Below are positions 1-11,715 of a DNA stretch of 64,000 nucleotides, piece by piece. Numbering within the stretch: position 1 is the stretch's first letter; the number at the start of each line of letters is the position of its first letter. Made by a program: the position numbers and the translations under genes. A model generated the notes under the pieces. That model made no database searches, was not told where the DNA came from, and was given only the letters and a program-made list of their open reading frames with translations. Source of the stretch: Paramecium sonneborni (Eukaryota > Ciliophora > Oligohymenophorea > Peniculida > Parameciidae); NCBI GenBank assembly GCA_905182985.1, contig CAJJDN010000089.1, forward strand, positions 266,071 through 330,070, in the 5' to 3' direction.

Positions 1-1315
1 ATTATTGATCTTAAAACCCAGGATTACTTTATTAATTTTAGTAAGGAGGTTAAGTTTATTATTACAAACCATTATTATTTGCAAATTATTAACCTTATTA
101 ATATCCTGGACTATTTGGTTGCATTCTATTCTATTAAGTTTGGTTTACAAATTATTATTATTATTATTATTATTATTAGGGTTGAATATTTCCTGATTAA
201 TTTTAAGCTTAATAATTATTTGTATTAGTTGTCATTACTGGTTGACCATAAAATTGTTACAAAGAAGGTCTAATTTAAATATTATAAACTACATATTTTA
301 TTAATTTTGATTGTTGATTATTGTTTAGTGATTTAAATTGTTATAAGCTAAGCTACTAGGTTTCCATTCTAATAAATCATGGTTCTAAATTCCTAATTAT
401 TTAATTGTCAAATCTTAGTTTTTCAATGATAAATTAATTTGGCCTACATAGAGATGTAATTATCTAAGGGTTAAAAATATATTACTAAATATTGATTTTA
501 AATTATTCTACTAAATATTAAATCAACTCTTTGATTAAGGTAATATCATCCAATTACATTTCATTAGTCTAACCAGTCAGATCTTTAAACTTTAGAGAAC
601 TAATTTTAATATTTAATTCTATACATGACTCCTTATTATTGGTTATTTACTTATGTTTAATTTACATTATTTTTTGAGAAATTATTGGTTTACATAAAAT
701 TATTATTTTGAGGTGGGTTAGGTTGTTGATAATTATTAGGTTGTTGATAATTATTAGGTTGTTGATAATTATTAGGTTGTTGATAATTATTAGGTTGTTG
801 ATAATTACTAGGTTGTTGATAATTATTAGGTTGTTGATAATTATTTGATGAAAAAGCATTAGGTTGTTGATAATGAGTTATATTTTATTGAATATTATTA
901 GGTTATGGGTAGCCTTAAAACTATTGTTAAGGTTAATAGTTGGTTCCTCCCATAATTTACTATGGTATTTAACCAGAAAATGGTCGATCTATACTGTTTG
1001 ATTATGGAAAATTAAGACTTGGTTATTATGGGGTTCCCTTTGATAATATCAATTTTGCTTATTTTTAATTATTTAACATATCCTTAAGTGATCTATCTGA
1101 TGGTTGAATAATTTGATTTGTTCCACTAATCTTAATAGAGATTGAATTCATTTCCACTCCATCAAATTATCTAAATTTAAATATAAATCTTACTCTGGAT
1201 ACGTTTGCTTAGTAAAATCTAATATTTCATTTACAGTTACGGATTCATCAATTGCTAAAGAAGCTTTATATTAAGGCTCAAAGACTTCAATTTCTATTTA
1301 AGTTTCGTTTGCCAT
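1..1315 (-). CDS. ubiquitin-like, Q/N-rich repeat protein (3' end outside window)
   Basis: The start is ATG at 1315-1313 and the frame runs off the window edge. Four introns restore the frame: 23 nt after codons for ..YPE, 25 nt near 620-645, and 22 and 23 nt between about 270 and 470. Two stretches read like ubiquitin folds: the N-terminal 'EMNSISIKISGT' and a later 'LHLYVGQINLSLKNQDLTIK'. Between them lies a tandem NNYQQP repeat, and the C-terminus is poly-Q followed by Q/N/P-rich sequence. I infer an adaptor or shuttle protein resembling ubiquilin or BAG6 types, but no specific orthologue is recognised. Coding is firm; function is open. Confidence 0.65.
718..845 (-). repeat. 18-nt in-frame tandem repeat encoding NNYQQP
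   Basis: About seven copies of an 18-nt unit (plus strand AGGTTGTTGATAATTATT) lie head to tail, with one base variant and a partial copy just beyond at about 861. Each unit encodes NNYQQP on the minus strand. It is an amino-acid repeat array inside the ubiquitin-like gene. There are no spacers, so it is not a CRISPR. Confidence 0.9.
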
Positions 1316-1517
1316 ATTTTTCTATTACTTATTTTTATATATTAATTAATTAAAACATAAATCGTAAAATATTAATTATAAATTAAAAAAATTAATTCGA
1401 GGCATTAATCATATCTTAAACATTCTTTGGAGTATAGAATTCTGATATATTTTGTATAGTTTAAATTAACAAAAGATAAAAATATTTTAAACATATTTAT
1501 CAATAATGATATCACCA

Positions 1518-3682
1518 TCAGAATTTATTAATGATAATTTCCAATACTTTATCAATATGTGAATCAGAATATTTCCAACAATCATCCCAAAATACTTAAA
1601 GATACCCTAATTTAGTTTTCAATTCAAATGAGGCAGGCTGTCCAATATAAGAATTAGGTTATTTATTTGATAAAGTTTCAATAGATTAATCTTGATCAAC
1701 TTATTTCTCCTTTCCTACTAAACTGTTTAATCTTTGTGAAGTATGTTTAGTGAAAATAAAATGTAATGTCGTTGAACATTTCATCTATTACATAGTAATA
1801 TAATCTCGCTTAATCATATCAATTAGAGATTGCTTATCATTTTCAGCTATTAAATAATCATTCCTTTTAAGAATAATCTTATATTTCTCATCCTAAACCT
1901 CTCGAGCTAAAAATCTCTTATTATAAATCCCATTGTCTATAGTTATCCAACCAATAATATTTTAAGATATTAATCTATTCAAAACAGACTAAATAGACCA
2001 TTCTTAATCAATTAATGGATATTTCACATTTAATCTATTTAATTTAAAAATCAAAGTATAATAATTGTCGTCAATACTATAAGAATGTAAACCAATTATT
2101 ACAGGTAAGAAAATACCCAAACCACATATAAACTCTTATTCATATCTTAACCATAATTATTACAATCCTCCACCTTTTGTTAATTGTCTCTTTTACTCCT
2201 TTGTGATAAACTCTATAGATATTAAATTATCATGAGTTAAAAATATTGTTCCTTCTTAACGAATTTCTTATAATTCTATACATTCAATATTCCTATCAAC
2301 ATTCAAAGATTTTTTTATCTACTATAAAGTAATTCCAAAATATTCTCTCAATTTATTACTTAAAATATCCTATCCATAACTTGTTATCAGAATATTATTA
2401 TTATTTAATGTAAATTATTTCTATTACATTTTATTAAATTAAAAACTATTCATCTCACCATTTTAACAATATTGATAATCATCTAACATTTAATAACTTG
2501 CATTCAAAAATTAACTCATCATATTATAACCCTCATGCTATATACTTTTCTAATCACATTATTGAACTTCATAAGTTGATTCCTATGGTAACAATTACAA
2601 TGGTTAAAATTATTCTAAGGATAACGATATTGATTTATTCTTATTTTATCTATAAACTTTTATATCAATGCTATTAATATCTTAACCTTATGTTTCAATC
2701 TATATATTTTCATAATACTTTTGCTCTTTATTTTCCTTTACTTCATTATTCGTATCCAATAATCTCTATTATAATACCAATTTTTTTGGACGAAACAAAT
2801 ATCTAACATGTCTATGAATTATGGGTTCATGCAATCGAATTATTGTCATTATCAATGTACCTATTGCCTGTATGAATTGACAAATTGTTCTTAATCTTTC
2901 ATCATTTTAGCAGTAATTTATTACAACTGGCTATCATAAGTTGATTTTTTATACAATTAGTAATCTAGCTAATACATACAGCAATCCATAAGTGACATTT
3001 ATTTTTATATAAGTTTATAGATATTTCTTTATGAATTTATCAATCACCGTTTTGTAAATTTCAGTTTATAAAATCTCTGGTGGATATTTTAGCAATTTGA
3101 TTAGCATTGTAGCTAAAATTATCATCAAAATTCCTCTAAGATAAACTAAAAATGTTGCAAATACATTATTTGATTCTAAGTTGCAATCTCCTAAAATACT
3201 AGTCAATCTATTATTTATACCTCACACCTAAATTCTAAAAAACTAATACAAGAAGTAAAGAAATTAATGTTATTGATAGAATACCTATCTTAATTTCCTT
3301 TTTTAAATTAAAATCATTATAGTTCTATGCATATATTTGGCAATATAGGTTGCTTATCAATAATATGTTTAATAAATTATAAACTAGTGAGGCCATTAAA
3401 GTAGGTATAGCTATTATTTCACAAGCTCTTTCATTTATTTACAACATATATTCTTATTATCCATAAGACTCTTCAACCTCGTAGAACTGACTAAATATAA
3501 TAAAAAGACACATGATCTAATTATATAATTAAATAATATACAGATTGAGAAACTAGAATCCCTAAGATAATCTAACCAGGGTTTTGCCTTAATCTTTTTA
3601 TTTTTCTTTGTACGTGCAATAAAATCACAGTTAAGACAAAAATTAGTCCATAAAAGCAAGTAAGCATAATATTTTTGATCAT
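1518..3682 (-). CDS. seven-TM receptor fused to a degenerate PIP-kinase domain (GPCR-PIPK type)
   Basis: Start at 3682 (alternatives 3667, 3715) and TGA at 1518. Introns of about 24-25 nt (near 3455), 22 nt (near 3210) and 24 nt (near 2945) join into one frame. Residues about 1-290 hold seven hydrophobic helices, for example 'LTCFYGLIFVLTVILL', 'PTLMASLVYNLLNILLI', 'GILMIILATMLIKLL' and 'AIGTLIMTIIRLHEPI'. After a polar linker, the C-terminal 300 residues follow the order of a phosphatidylinositol-phosphate kinase: 'GTIFLTHDNLISIEFITKE', 'GLGIFLPVIIGLHSY', 'IDNGIYNKR', then 'SLIDMIKRDYITMQQMKC'. The ATP lysine, the DLKG motif and the MDYSLL motif are all altered. The architecture is that of Dictyostelium RpkA and oomycete GPCR-PIPKs. 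I infer a catalytically dead or altered kinase domain. Confidence 0.7.
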
Positions 3683-4217
3683 ATTTTATTTTGTTATAAT
3701 AATTTATATTTTCATATAAATCATATTGAATTTAAGATGAATTTTTTTAAGTTTTATTCTACTTTTCATTGTAATATCAATGCCATATATTATATTCAAA
3801 AATGAATTTAAAAATTGACTATAAATCCACAATGTTTTTTACTACTACTTCCACTTTATTTGATAGACATATCACATCCTCATATAATCAGCTAAAGTAA
3901 TAAGAATCTACTTTAAATTAAGAGACAATTACTTCTTTTTCTTTAATTTTTTAATTTTATAGGTAGCATTAGGTTAGAATTTATTGAGTCATTGTAAAAG
4001 AATTTTTTAAAATCTTTGAATAGATAGATAATATTTTTCAAACAAACCTAATCAACTAATCAACTTCGAAGAATTGTTAAAATTATTTTTCTTTAGTTTG
4101 TAAATTTAATTTACTAACTTCTAGAATTTAAATTTATTACACTCTTGTAAACAAAATCATATTTCATGGGCTCTTCATTGTGAATGATGACATTTAAAAA
4201 ATAAAAATCACTCACCC

Positions 4218-4505
4218 TCACACAAATTTAATCTTAAAATTGCAAGTTCTCATCATTAAAACAAATTGTAAACTACTTCCGATATTTATATTAGTTTATA
4301 TTTCTCTATAATAAATATATTGTGAATAAGTTATTTGTTGCCTAGAATTATCAAACTTATTTTCTTTCAAATAAATTTTTTTGAAGTTCCTCAAAAACTG
4401 AAATTTTAATTTATGATATTTTAATAACAATTGCATTTTTAATGACATTGTATCATTTTTATTTTGCTCTTAAATATAAATTTCTAAAATCATACTATCT
4501 GTCAT
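4218..4505 (-). CDS. small hypothetical ORF (95 aa)
   Basis: ATG at 4505-4503, open to TGA at 4220-4218. The translation begins MTDSMILEIYIQEQNK and is basic and polar (LLLKYHKLKFQFLRNFKK). No domain is recognised and no intron is needed. With only TGA as a stop in such AT-rich DNA, a 95-codon frame can occur by chance, so this is a weak call. Confidence 0.25.
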
Positions 4506-4585
4506 TGAATTAGATTTTAAATTAATTTTATTTTATGTTACCTTAAACAGAATGCTGTTCCTAAAAATATTGAAATTTAACTATA

Positions 4586-4943
4586 ATGATGAATCAAGAT
4601 TAGATACAACTAAAAGGTTCATAAGAATTCACCAAAACATTGAATATTAGCTATAATAAGAGCTGCTATATAAAAAATATATTAGAACGAATTAAAAGAT
4701 GTATTTACTTTATATGAAGTTTTAGATTAAAGTAAAATTTTAAATTTATAATAAGCATAAAACCTCTATTAATTTAATATGAATTGTATTTTTAAAGAAT
4801 AAAGGACTTAAATTTTAACTTAGGATAGTAATCAATCAAGTTTGTTGTAAAAGATCTAGCAAATCCCTTATAAATATCATAGATATTAACATGCTCAACA
4901 AAAGCTTTATTGCTAATTCAAACGTTTAATTTAAATAATTTGA
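4586..4943 (+). CDS. small hypothetical protein with one 25-nt intron
   Basis: ATG at 4586 (second ATG at 4589). The first exon reads MMNQDQIQLKGSQEFTKTLN. A 25-nt GTATTT...TTTTAG intron near 4691 removes an in-frame TGA and restores a Gln-rich frame (..QQAQNLYQFNMNC..) to TGA at 4941-4943. The restored frame across a standard-size intron supports a real gene of about 110 aa. Function is unknown. Confidence 0.4.
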
Positions 4944-5137
4944 TAATATTTTAATAAAAAAAGTTATAGATTAATCATAATAAATGAAATAGGAAATAAA
5001 AGAGTGCGATTAAATGAACGATTAAGATTTCATCGATTATTTAAAATGACAACAATAAAATTTTTTAAATTAAACACTACCAAAGAAGTCAATCTATAAA
5101 ATGTAAGTCTAGTTTTAAATAAAAAAATTAAATTTAA

Positions 5138-5458
5138 ATGGAGGTTGAGAAACCATTTAATTGGGAAATACATTTGAAAAACTATGGAAATGTTCCTTGT
5201 AGAAAAGTGATTGTAAAATTAATTGAAATAGCTGTAGAATCTCAAGATATAAAGATTGAAGTCTATTAAATATATCTAAATAAGATTTTAGTTACAAAGA
5301 AATGGCAAACCTTTGGGAAACAGGATTATTTTATTATATTTTGCATCCAATAAATCAGGAAATCAATAATATAATTAATGAATTCAAATTAATAATTTTT
5401 TATATATTAGTTAGCTCATTTAGTAGATAATATATAATAATATTTTGGTTGAGGAGTT
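5138..5458 (+). CDS. small hypothetical protein
   Basis: ATG at 5138 begins MEVEKPFNWEIHLKNYGNVP and the frame stays open to a TGA at about 5456-5458. The first 45 residues look coding (mixed charge, Trp, Pro, Cys); the rest is less convincing. An intron may alter the C-terminus, because other frames look coding just downstream (5490-5720). Product unrecognised. Confidence 0.35.
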
Positions 5459-5819
5459 AGTTTCTGTTGATTTGTGAAAAATAATAATGAAAAAAATGAA
5501 AGATAATCAACCATTATCCAAAAGTATGTTTTAATTCAAAATAAGAAATAAAAATAAATAAGCTACAATCCATGATTAGAAATAATAAAAGATAAAAAAC
5601 TATCAGAATTATTGAAAATCAGGTGTAGGGTAAATTATAGTAGAAAAAATTAAAATTTATATTGAATAGTTGATAGAAGAATATTTTAGAGGAAAAAAAT
5701 GAATAAAAAGTTGAATGTTTTGAAATATAAAATACTTTGTATATATGTTAGTTCAGTTAATAAAATGTATTTAGTAAATAAGTGAATATGTTTAAAATAA
5801 TATTATATTTTATAAATAG

Positions 5820-7878
5820 ATGGACGGAGGAGGTTCTACATTTGATTTAACAGCACCTACATAATTTTTATAGCCAAAAATTAATGTAAGTAAACAGCCT
5901 GAGTAGGCTGTAAATAAACCCTAAAAGGATGTAAGAAATAATTATATATCAGTTGCAATAAAAAACTCAAACCTCTAATCCGAAACTACCTTAGTTGAAT
6001 AACAATTAGAATGCAGCAAAAAGTTAAAATTAAAAGTAGAGTCAGCAAGTATAACAACAATCACCTAAGTCAATTCAGAAGGCAAAAAAAATGGATTTAT
6101 TTCGAGATGCATTGCAATAAGCAACAACAAAATATTTGCGTATTTTGTTTATACACCTTAGCGCCTGGGAAAAAGGAGAAGGATAAGAGTTAAAAACCTA
6201 AACCATTATAAGAATAATAGTAGTAACAATAAATTGAAGAAATCAAAAAGAAGTACGAAGATTTAGTGCAAAATCATTATAAAGACTTATATGAACATGT
6301 TGCAAATGATTAATAAAAGAGTTTATAGGACTTACATAATAAAAGAATAGTTACTGCACTATAAGACTTAGAATCCAGACCTAAAATTTAGAATGCACTT
6401 GAAAAGAAAGAGGAATAAATAAATAAATAAAGATTATATAAAGATAGATTATTATATGAAATTAAATAGATGATCATAAAGAGTAGAAGACTTGATGAAT
6501 TGTTAAATGATCTAGCTTTATAAAATGAGGATACAATTAAGGAGACCATAGAAGAATTACTCGAAAAGGAATAAATCTAGGAGGACAAAATGTCTAAACA
6601 ATCATATGAAATCGCTAAGTTGAGAGACATGTATTTAAAAAGAAGTATATTCAATTTGATAACGAAGGGAAACTATTATTGGAAGTGTAGAAATAATGTC
6701 AAATTACCTATGATGGATTGAAAATCAAATATTAATCATATGAAGCTTCTTCTCAGAGTATTATGAGTAGAAAGAAACAATTAGAATCATTATCAAAGAT
6801 AATTTCAAAGTATAGAAGTGAATTTTAAGGTTAACAGAATTTTTTTGGAGCAAGTTTAAAGGGTCGATTTGATCCTATGTTAGAAGAAATTTTAGAAGAT
6901 GAATTATCTAAATGTGGAGATGAATAAGCTTTAGAAATTGTATAATTAGGAGAAAAGAAAATTATTGCCATTAAAGAAGATAATGAAAAGAGAAAAAAAG
7001 GTGAATAAAAAGATAAAGCTAAATTAGCTATTGAAAATGCTACATAAAATATTAATAAATAAAAATAAGATATTTAATAAGAATTAGAAAAAAAAGTAAT
7101 TCTTTTTATACTAATTAGAAATAAATGTTCCAAAAATTAAGAGTTGTTACTAGTATATCTAATTAAGAAATCATGAAAAAATATAAATTAAATATGGATT
7201 TAGATTAGTAAGAATTAAAAAACATCTAAGAATATGTTGGAAAAGAAATTGAAAGATATGAAAGATAGAATGAAGAATTAAGAGCAGAAATTAAAAAATT
7301 AAAATATGAATAAGAAAATTCTATTTTAGATACTTAAATTAATCTTGATGAATTAGAAAGAGATGTTACTAAATAATAAGATTTTTTATCTGAAAAAGAA
7401 AAATAAGTTAAAAAAGTTGAAAAATCAATAGATGAAGTAACTATGTCTTTATCGAGAATTATGTATTAATTAAGTGGAAAAGGAATGAAGGCAAAAAATA
7501 TTGAAATTAAAAGATCTGCCTTAGTAGCAACTGCTTCTACAATTTAGCTTCGTTTAGAAAGAATGTTAACAGTATTGTCAAAAACATAAGAATTTTTAAA
7601 TGAAGAATCTATCAATACAAATCCTAGATACAATAAGGTTGAAGATTTTATCTGTTTAAATCCAAAAGTATATGAATTTTTCAATAATTTAGAGCTATGT
7701 ATCATCAGAAATCAATGAGTAAGTTGAAGGCAATATTAAGTTTGTATATAAAGAGGAAGATAGCTCTGATTAAGATTGCAAAGATATGGATGAAGTTAGA
7801 TAATTTGTTAAATCAAAGGCCCAAGAAGATAAGCCGTAAGTAGTTGTAGTACAAAAGAAAGATAAAAAACCTAAGTGA
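5820..7878 (+). CDS. long coiled-coil protein, possibly ciliary
   Basis: Starts MDGGGSTFDLTAPTQFLQP at 5820 and ends ..VVVVQKKDKKPK at TGA 7876-7878. Introns include one near 5930, a 23-nt GTAATT...ATTAG at about 7097 and a 25-nt GTATAT...TTTAG at about 7667. There is one frame change near 6630 that I could not resolve as a clean intron. Most of the protein is heptad-like E/K/Q/L sequence with a conserved-looking block 'YQLSGKGMKAKNIEIKRSA' near the C-terminus. No membrane segment is seen. The composition and the dynein-rich neighbourhood suggest an axonemal or basal-body component; this is inference only. Confidence 0.6.
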
Positions 7879-8057
7879 TTAATTTATCTTTTCATTATAA
7901 ATATTTCTATAAAGATGAAAGCACTCCCTCTCATTGCAGATTTAGAATTAAAGTAAAAATATTTATAATGAGGAAAAATTATATTATTCATATAAAATGA
8001 AAAATTTTAATAAAAAATGTTTATAAAGATAATGATAATATCACATTTTAAATAGTA

Positions 8058-8459
8058 TCAAAAATGATATAAAAAAAAGGATTCACTTTAATCTATTTGT
8101 TCTTCCCATCTTGAAATTGAATTTTTAGTTCGGCTAAACTTTTCTTCATTTTATTATGTCTTTTTACCAGTAATTAAATGAGATTATTCATTTGCAATTT
8201 ATTTTCTATTCAATAAGGATTTATTTTATTTTGTTTTATTAAAACTTAGATTCAATTTAAGAGCTTGAATTCTTAATGGAGTGGAACATTAAAATGGAAT
8301 TTTTCTTTTAATTTTATCTGTTTTTTATTTTTGTATGTAAGAATTGAAAAAAGATATTTATTCATCTAATCGAGAGATGTCTTTCAGTAAGGATTCTGAT
8401 TTTGCAATTGGAAGTGGACTGTAATTTAGTAGTTTTTTTTATGATCGATTAGTGATCAT
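8058..8459 (-). CDS. small basic hypothetical protein (133 aa)
   Basis: A single uninterrupted exon from ATG at 8459 to TGA at 8058-8060. It begins MITNRSQKKLLNYSPLPIAK and ends ..SISRWEEQIDQSESFFLYHF. It is rich in K, N, Q and S, with a low-complexity disordered character and no recognised domain. It lies divergently from the gene at 8611. A second copy is at 9433-9834 in the duplicated segment. Confidence 0.5.
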
Positions 8460-8610
8460 ATACAAATTAATTTAATTTAAAAAAAATTATTGAATAATAA
8501 GGAACTTATAGGGTAAAAATAAAAACATACGATTCTAATAGAAAGTATTTCTATAGATTTATTACATTAAAAAGTGATTGGATTGAAACGATTAGAAGAA
8601 ATCCAAAGAA

Positions 8611-9289
8611 ATGGGTATTGTTAATTTAAATATATACTAAAATTAATTATCAATAATAAGTTATTTATGTCAACGAAGAGACAAAATTAAAAAGAGAAGT
8701 AAAAGAATATGCCAACAATTATAGAGCATAATATTCGTACAATTATTTAAATTGATAGTGGTAGCTGATATTCCTAAAATGGTTTCTAGTGAAGGTACTT
8801 TTCAAAGTCATTTTAGTTGTAGACAATCAGAAACAATTTTAAAATGATTTCTCAAAGCTAAAAAACGAGAATTATGTTTTAGAAGTAATATATTATCAAT
8901 AATGAAAGAGAGAATTTAACTTTGAGTAAATAGAGCAATTCACATAATTTAACAACAACAGCTTAATGGATAACAATTATCCCTCCAAGCTTATAGATTT
9001 GACTCTTTAGCGAGATTGTAAAAAGATATAAAAATAGAATGTTTAAACTAAACAAATAAATGACTTTCAATAATTACAAGAAATTTAGAATCCAAACTAA
9101 TTAGAAAGGAAAATAACCTCAAAGTAATCTAAAGAGGCTAAGTCATAAAATATATTAAATGAGGAAATTAAAAACTTTGAAGAAAGGATTGTGAAATATA
9201 CATCAGAAGTCAATCAAGAAATAAAGTTGATTCCTAAGCTTTCAGAAGAATGGAAGAAGAAGTTTACATTCATAAAAAAAAAGAAATGA
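8611..9289 (+). CDS. hypothetical coiled-coil protein, start uncertain
   Basis: The C-terminal half is secure: a 22-nt GTACTT...TTTAG intron (about 8798) and a 24-nt GTAATA...GAAAG intron (about 8887) join Q/N/E/K-rich exons ending ..SEEWKKKFTFIKKKK at TGA 9287-9289. The start is less sure. ATG 8611 is in frame, but an alternative upstream frame (..KYFYRFITLKSDWIETIRRN..) from about 8460 also looks coding and could be a first exon. No domain is recognised. A second copy is at 9986-10664. Confidence 0.45.
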
Positions 9290-9432
9290 ATTCAATATAA
9301 GTGAATAGATTATAAAATTCACACTCCCTCTAAATTCTATAAAAGCAATTTTGTAAAATTATTATGAAAAANTGAAAAATTTTAATAAAAAATGTTTATA
9401 AAGATAATGATAATATCACATTTTAAATAGTA

Positions 9433-9834
9433 TCAAAAATGATATAAAAAAAAGGATTCACTTTAATCTATTTGTTCTTCCCATCTTGAAATTGAATTTT
9501 TAGTTCGGCTAAACTTTTCTTCATTTTATTATGTCTTTTTACCAGTAATTAAATGAGATTATTCATTTGCAATTTATTTTCTATTCAATAAGGATTTATT
9601 TTATTTTGTTTTATTAAAACTTAGATTCAATTTAAGAGCTTGAATTCTTAATGGAGTGGAACATTAAAATGGAATTTTTCTTTTAATTTTATCTGTTTTT
9701 TATTTTTGTATGTAAGAATTGAAAAAAGATATTTATTCATCTAATCGAGAGATGTCTTTCAGTAAGGATTCTGATTTTGCAATTGGAAGTGGACTGTAAT
9801 TTAGTAGTTTTTTTTATGATCGATTAGTGATCAT
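9433..9834 (-). CDS. copy of the 133-aa basic protein
   Basis: Exact positional copy (+1375) of the gene at 8058-8459. Probably the same locus assembled twice rather than a paralogue. Confidence 0.4.
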
Positions 9835-9985
9835 ATACAAATTAATTTAATTTAAAAAAAATTATTGAATAATAAGGAACTTATAGGGTAAAAATAAAAA
9901 CATACGATTCTAATAGAAAGTATTTCTATAGATTTATTACATTAAAAAGTGATTGGATTGAAACGATTAGAAGAAATCCAAAGAA

Positions 9986-10664
9986 ATGGGTATTGTTAAT
10001 TTAAATATATACTAAAATTAATTATCAATAATAAGTTATTTATGTCAACGAAGAGACAAAATTAAAAAGAGAAGTAAAAGAATATGCCAACAATTATAGA
10101 GCATAATATTCGTACAATTATTTAAATTGATAGTGGTAGCTGATATTCCTAAAATGGTTTCTAGTGAAGGTACTTTTCAAAGTCATTTTAGTTGTAGACA
10201 ATCAGAAACAATTTTAAAATGATTTCTCAAAGCTAAAAAACGAGAATTATGTTTTAGAAGTAATATATTATCAATAATGAAAGAGAGAATTTAACTTTGA
10301 GTAAATAGAGCAATTCACATAATTTAACAACAACAGCTTAATGGATAACAATTATCCCTCCAAGCTTATAGATTTGACTCTTTAGCGAGATTGTAAAAAG
10401 ATATAAAAATAGAATGTTTAAACTAAACAAATAAATGACTTTCAATAATTACAAGAAATTTAGAATCCAAACTAATTAGAAAGGAAAATAACCTCAAAGT
10501 AATCTAAAGAGGCTAAGTCATAAAATATATTAAATGAGGAAATTAAAAACTTTGAAGAAAGGATTGTGAAATATACATCAGAAGTCAATCAAGAAATAAA
10601 GTTGATTCCTAAGCTTTCAGAAGAATGGAAGAAGAAGTTTACATTCATAAAAAAAAAGAAATGA
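9986..10664 (+). CDS. copy of the hypothetical coiled-coil protein
   Basis: Exact positional copy (+1375) of 8611-9289 with the same introns; stop at 10662-10664. Probably an assembly duplicate. Confidence 0.35.
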
Positions 10665-10752
10665 ATTCAATATAAGTGAATAGATTATAAAATTCACACT
10701 CCCTCTAAATTCTATAAAAGCAATTTTGTAAAATTATTATGAAAAACATCAG

Positions 10753-11715
10753 TCAATTTCTAAACTTATTTTGAATCGGATGAATAATTTCTTAATTGAT
10801 ATAACAACTCTAACTCTATGATCTTGATTCGTTTTACATTTTAAGAATTTTTTAATAGAGCGTAATTCTTCCTTAAGCTTTTCTTGTTATTTCATAGTTT
10901 ATAATTCCACTTTCATATTTAAATTCTTGTATTAGTTTGGGGTTAGAAAAATCCTCTTATTATATTCCTTTTTTTAATTTAGAGATCTCAGCTGTGGCAG
11001 TTGTAATAGGAATTAATTTATGTATAGAGTTCTTTTGGGGAGATATTTTAATTTCATTTTGAGTAAGAGAAGGTATATAACTATTATCAAGTTAATCTTG
11101 TGCAATATTTTCTAATTTGTTTAGAATATATTAATCAATAGGTTTAATAGAACTATTGTGAGAGGGTTGATAGGTTTATTCATTAATGGATATGGATTTA
11201 GGTTTGGTCAGATAATTGATGACATTGATAGAGTCATCATGAAAGGATTAAGCAATAGATTTAATGAAAATTGATTTTAAAATGTCACGATATTTTGATT
11301 TTTATTTTTTTTTATTAATAGTTATTTTATCTAGGAGTTGAGATTTATCATGTTCTTATTCATAGTTAGTAAATTAAGTCATATTTTGTTTTGATAATTC
11401 TAATTGCAATTGTTATTATAATAGTTATTCTTTTTTAAGTATGTTTAATACAGGATTAGAGTCCTTTTGAGATTAGTGATTGATAAACTAATTTTATTTA
11501 AGAAGTTTATTGAAATTGAATTTTTAATTAAAGATTCTGTTATGGAGTTCCTATGAGATTTTTCTTAGGTCTCCATTTATTTATCGAAGAGAGGATCGTT
11601 CATGAATAATTTTTTATTTTAAGATATTCATTTTTAGTTAGTAATCATTGAGTAGTTCAGGTTTAAATGATTTGGATTGATCAATAGGAGACAATTTATT
11701 GTATTTGGTTTTCAT
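10753..11715 (-). CDS. coiled-coil protein (320 aa, single exon)
   Basis: ATG at 11715-11713, no intron, TGA at 10755-10753. It begins MKTKYNKLSPIDQSKSFKPE. The middle is strongly coiled-coil (..LLQQQLQLELSKQNM..) and the C-terminus is basic (..EITRKAQGRITLYQKILKM..). Function is not recognised. It is divergent from the EF-hand gene, whose duplicated 5' end starts at 11767. A truncated second copy is at 12281-12989. Confidence 0.6.

Larger units (their letters stand above)
3683..5137. other. gene-poor stretch with small ORFs only
   Basis: This is very AT-rich sequence between the receptor gene and 5138. Apart from the two short ORFs listed separately (4218-4505 and 4586-4943), I see no conserved domain and no long TGA-free frame. 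It could be a wide intergenic region or decayed genes. Confidence 0.4.
7998..9371. repeat. duplicated segment A (copy 1; assembly overlap)
   Basis: These 1374 bp recur as 9373-10746 at a constant offset of 1375, with a single n (9372) between the copies. I saw no difference. It contains the small genes 8058-8459 (-) and 8611-9289 (+). It looks like two overlapping contig ends joined without merging. Confidence 0.85.
9373..10746. repeat. duplicated segment A (copy 2; assembly overlap)
   Basis: Second instance of 7998-9371, separated from it only by the undetermined base 9372. This copy runs on into unique sequence at 10747, whereas the first copy is the one continuous with unique sequence upstream. 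Confidence 0.85.

Noticed and set aside
718..845. CRISPR-like array
   Set aside because: The 18-nt units are directly adjacent without spacers and are codon repeats in a eukaryotic gene.
662..859. Minus-strand ORF translated as repeated INNL units
   Set aside because: It is a shifted frame of the NNYQQP repeat in the real minus-strand gene.
8340..8460. Plus-strand start MSFSKDSDFAIGSG as the first exon of the gene at 8611
   Set aside because: It is antisense to the uninterrupted 133-codon minus-strand ORF and cannot be joined in frame by a GT-AG intron.
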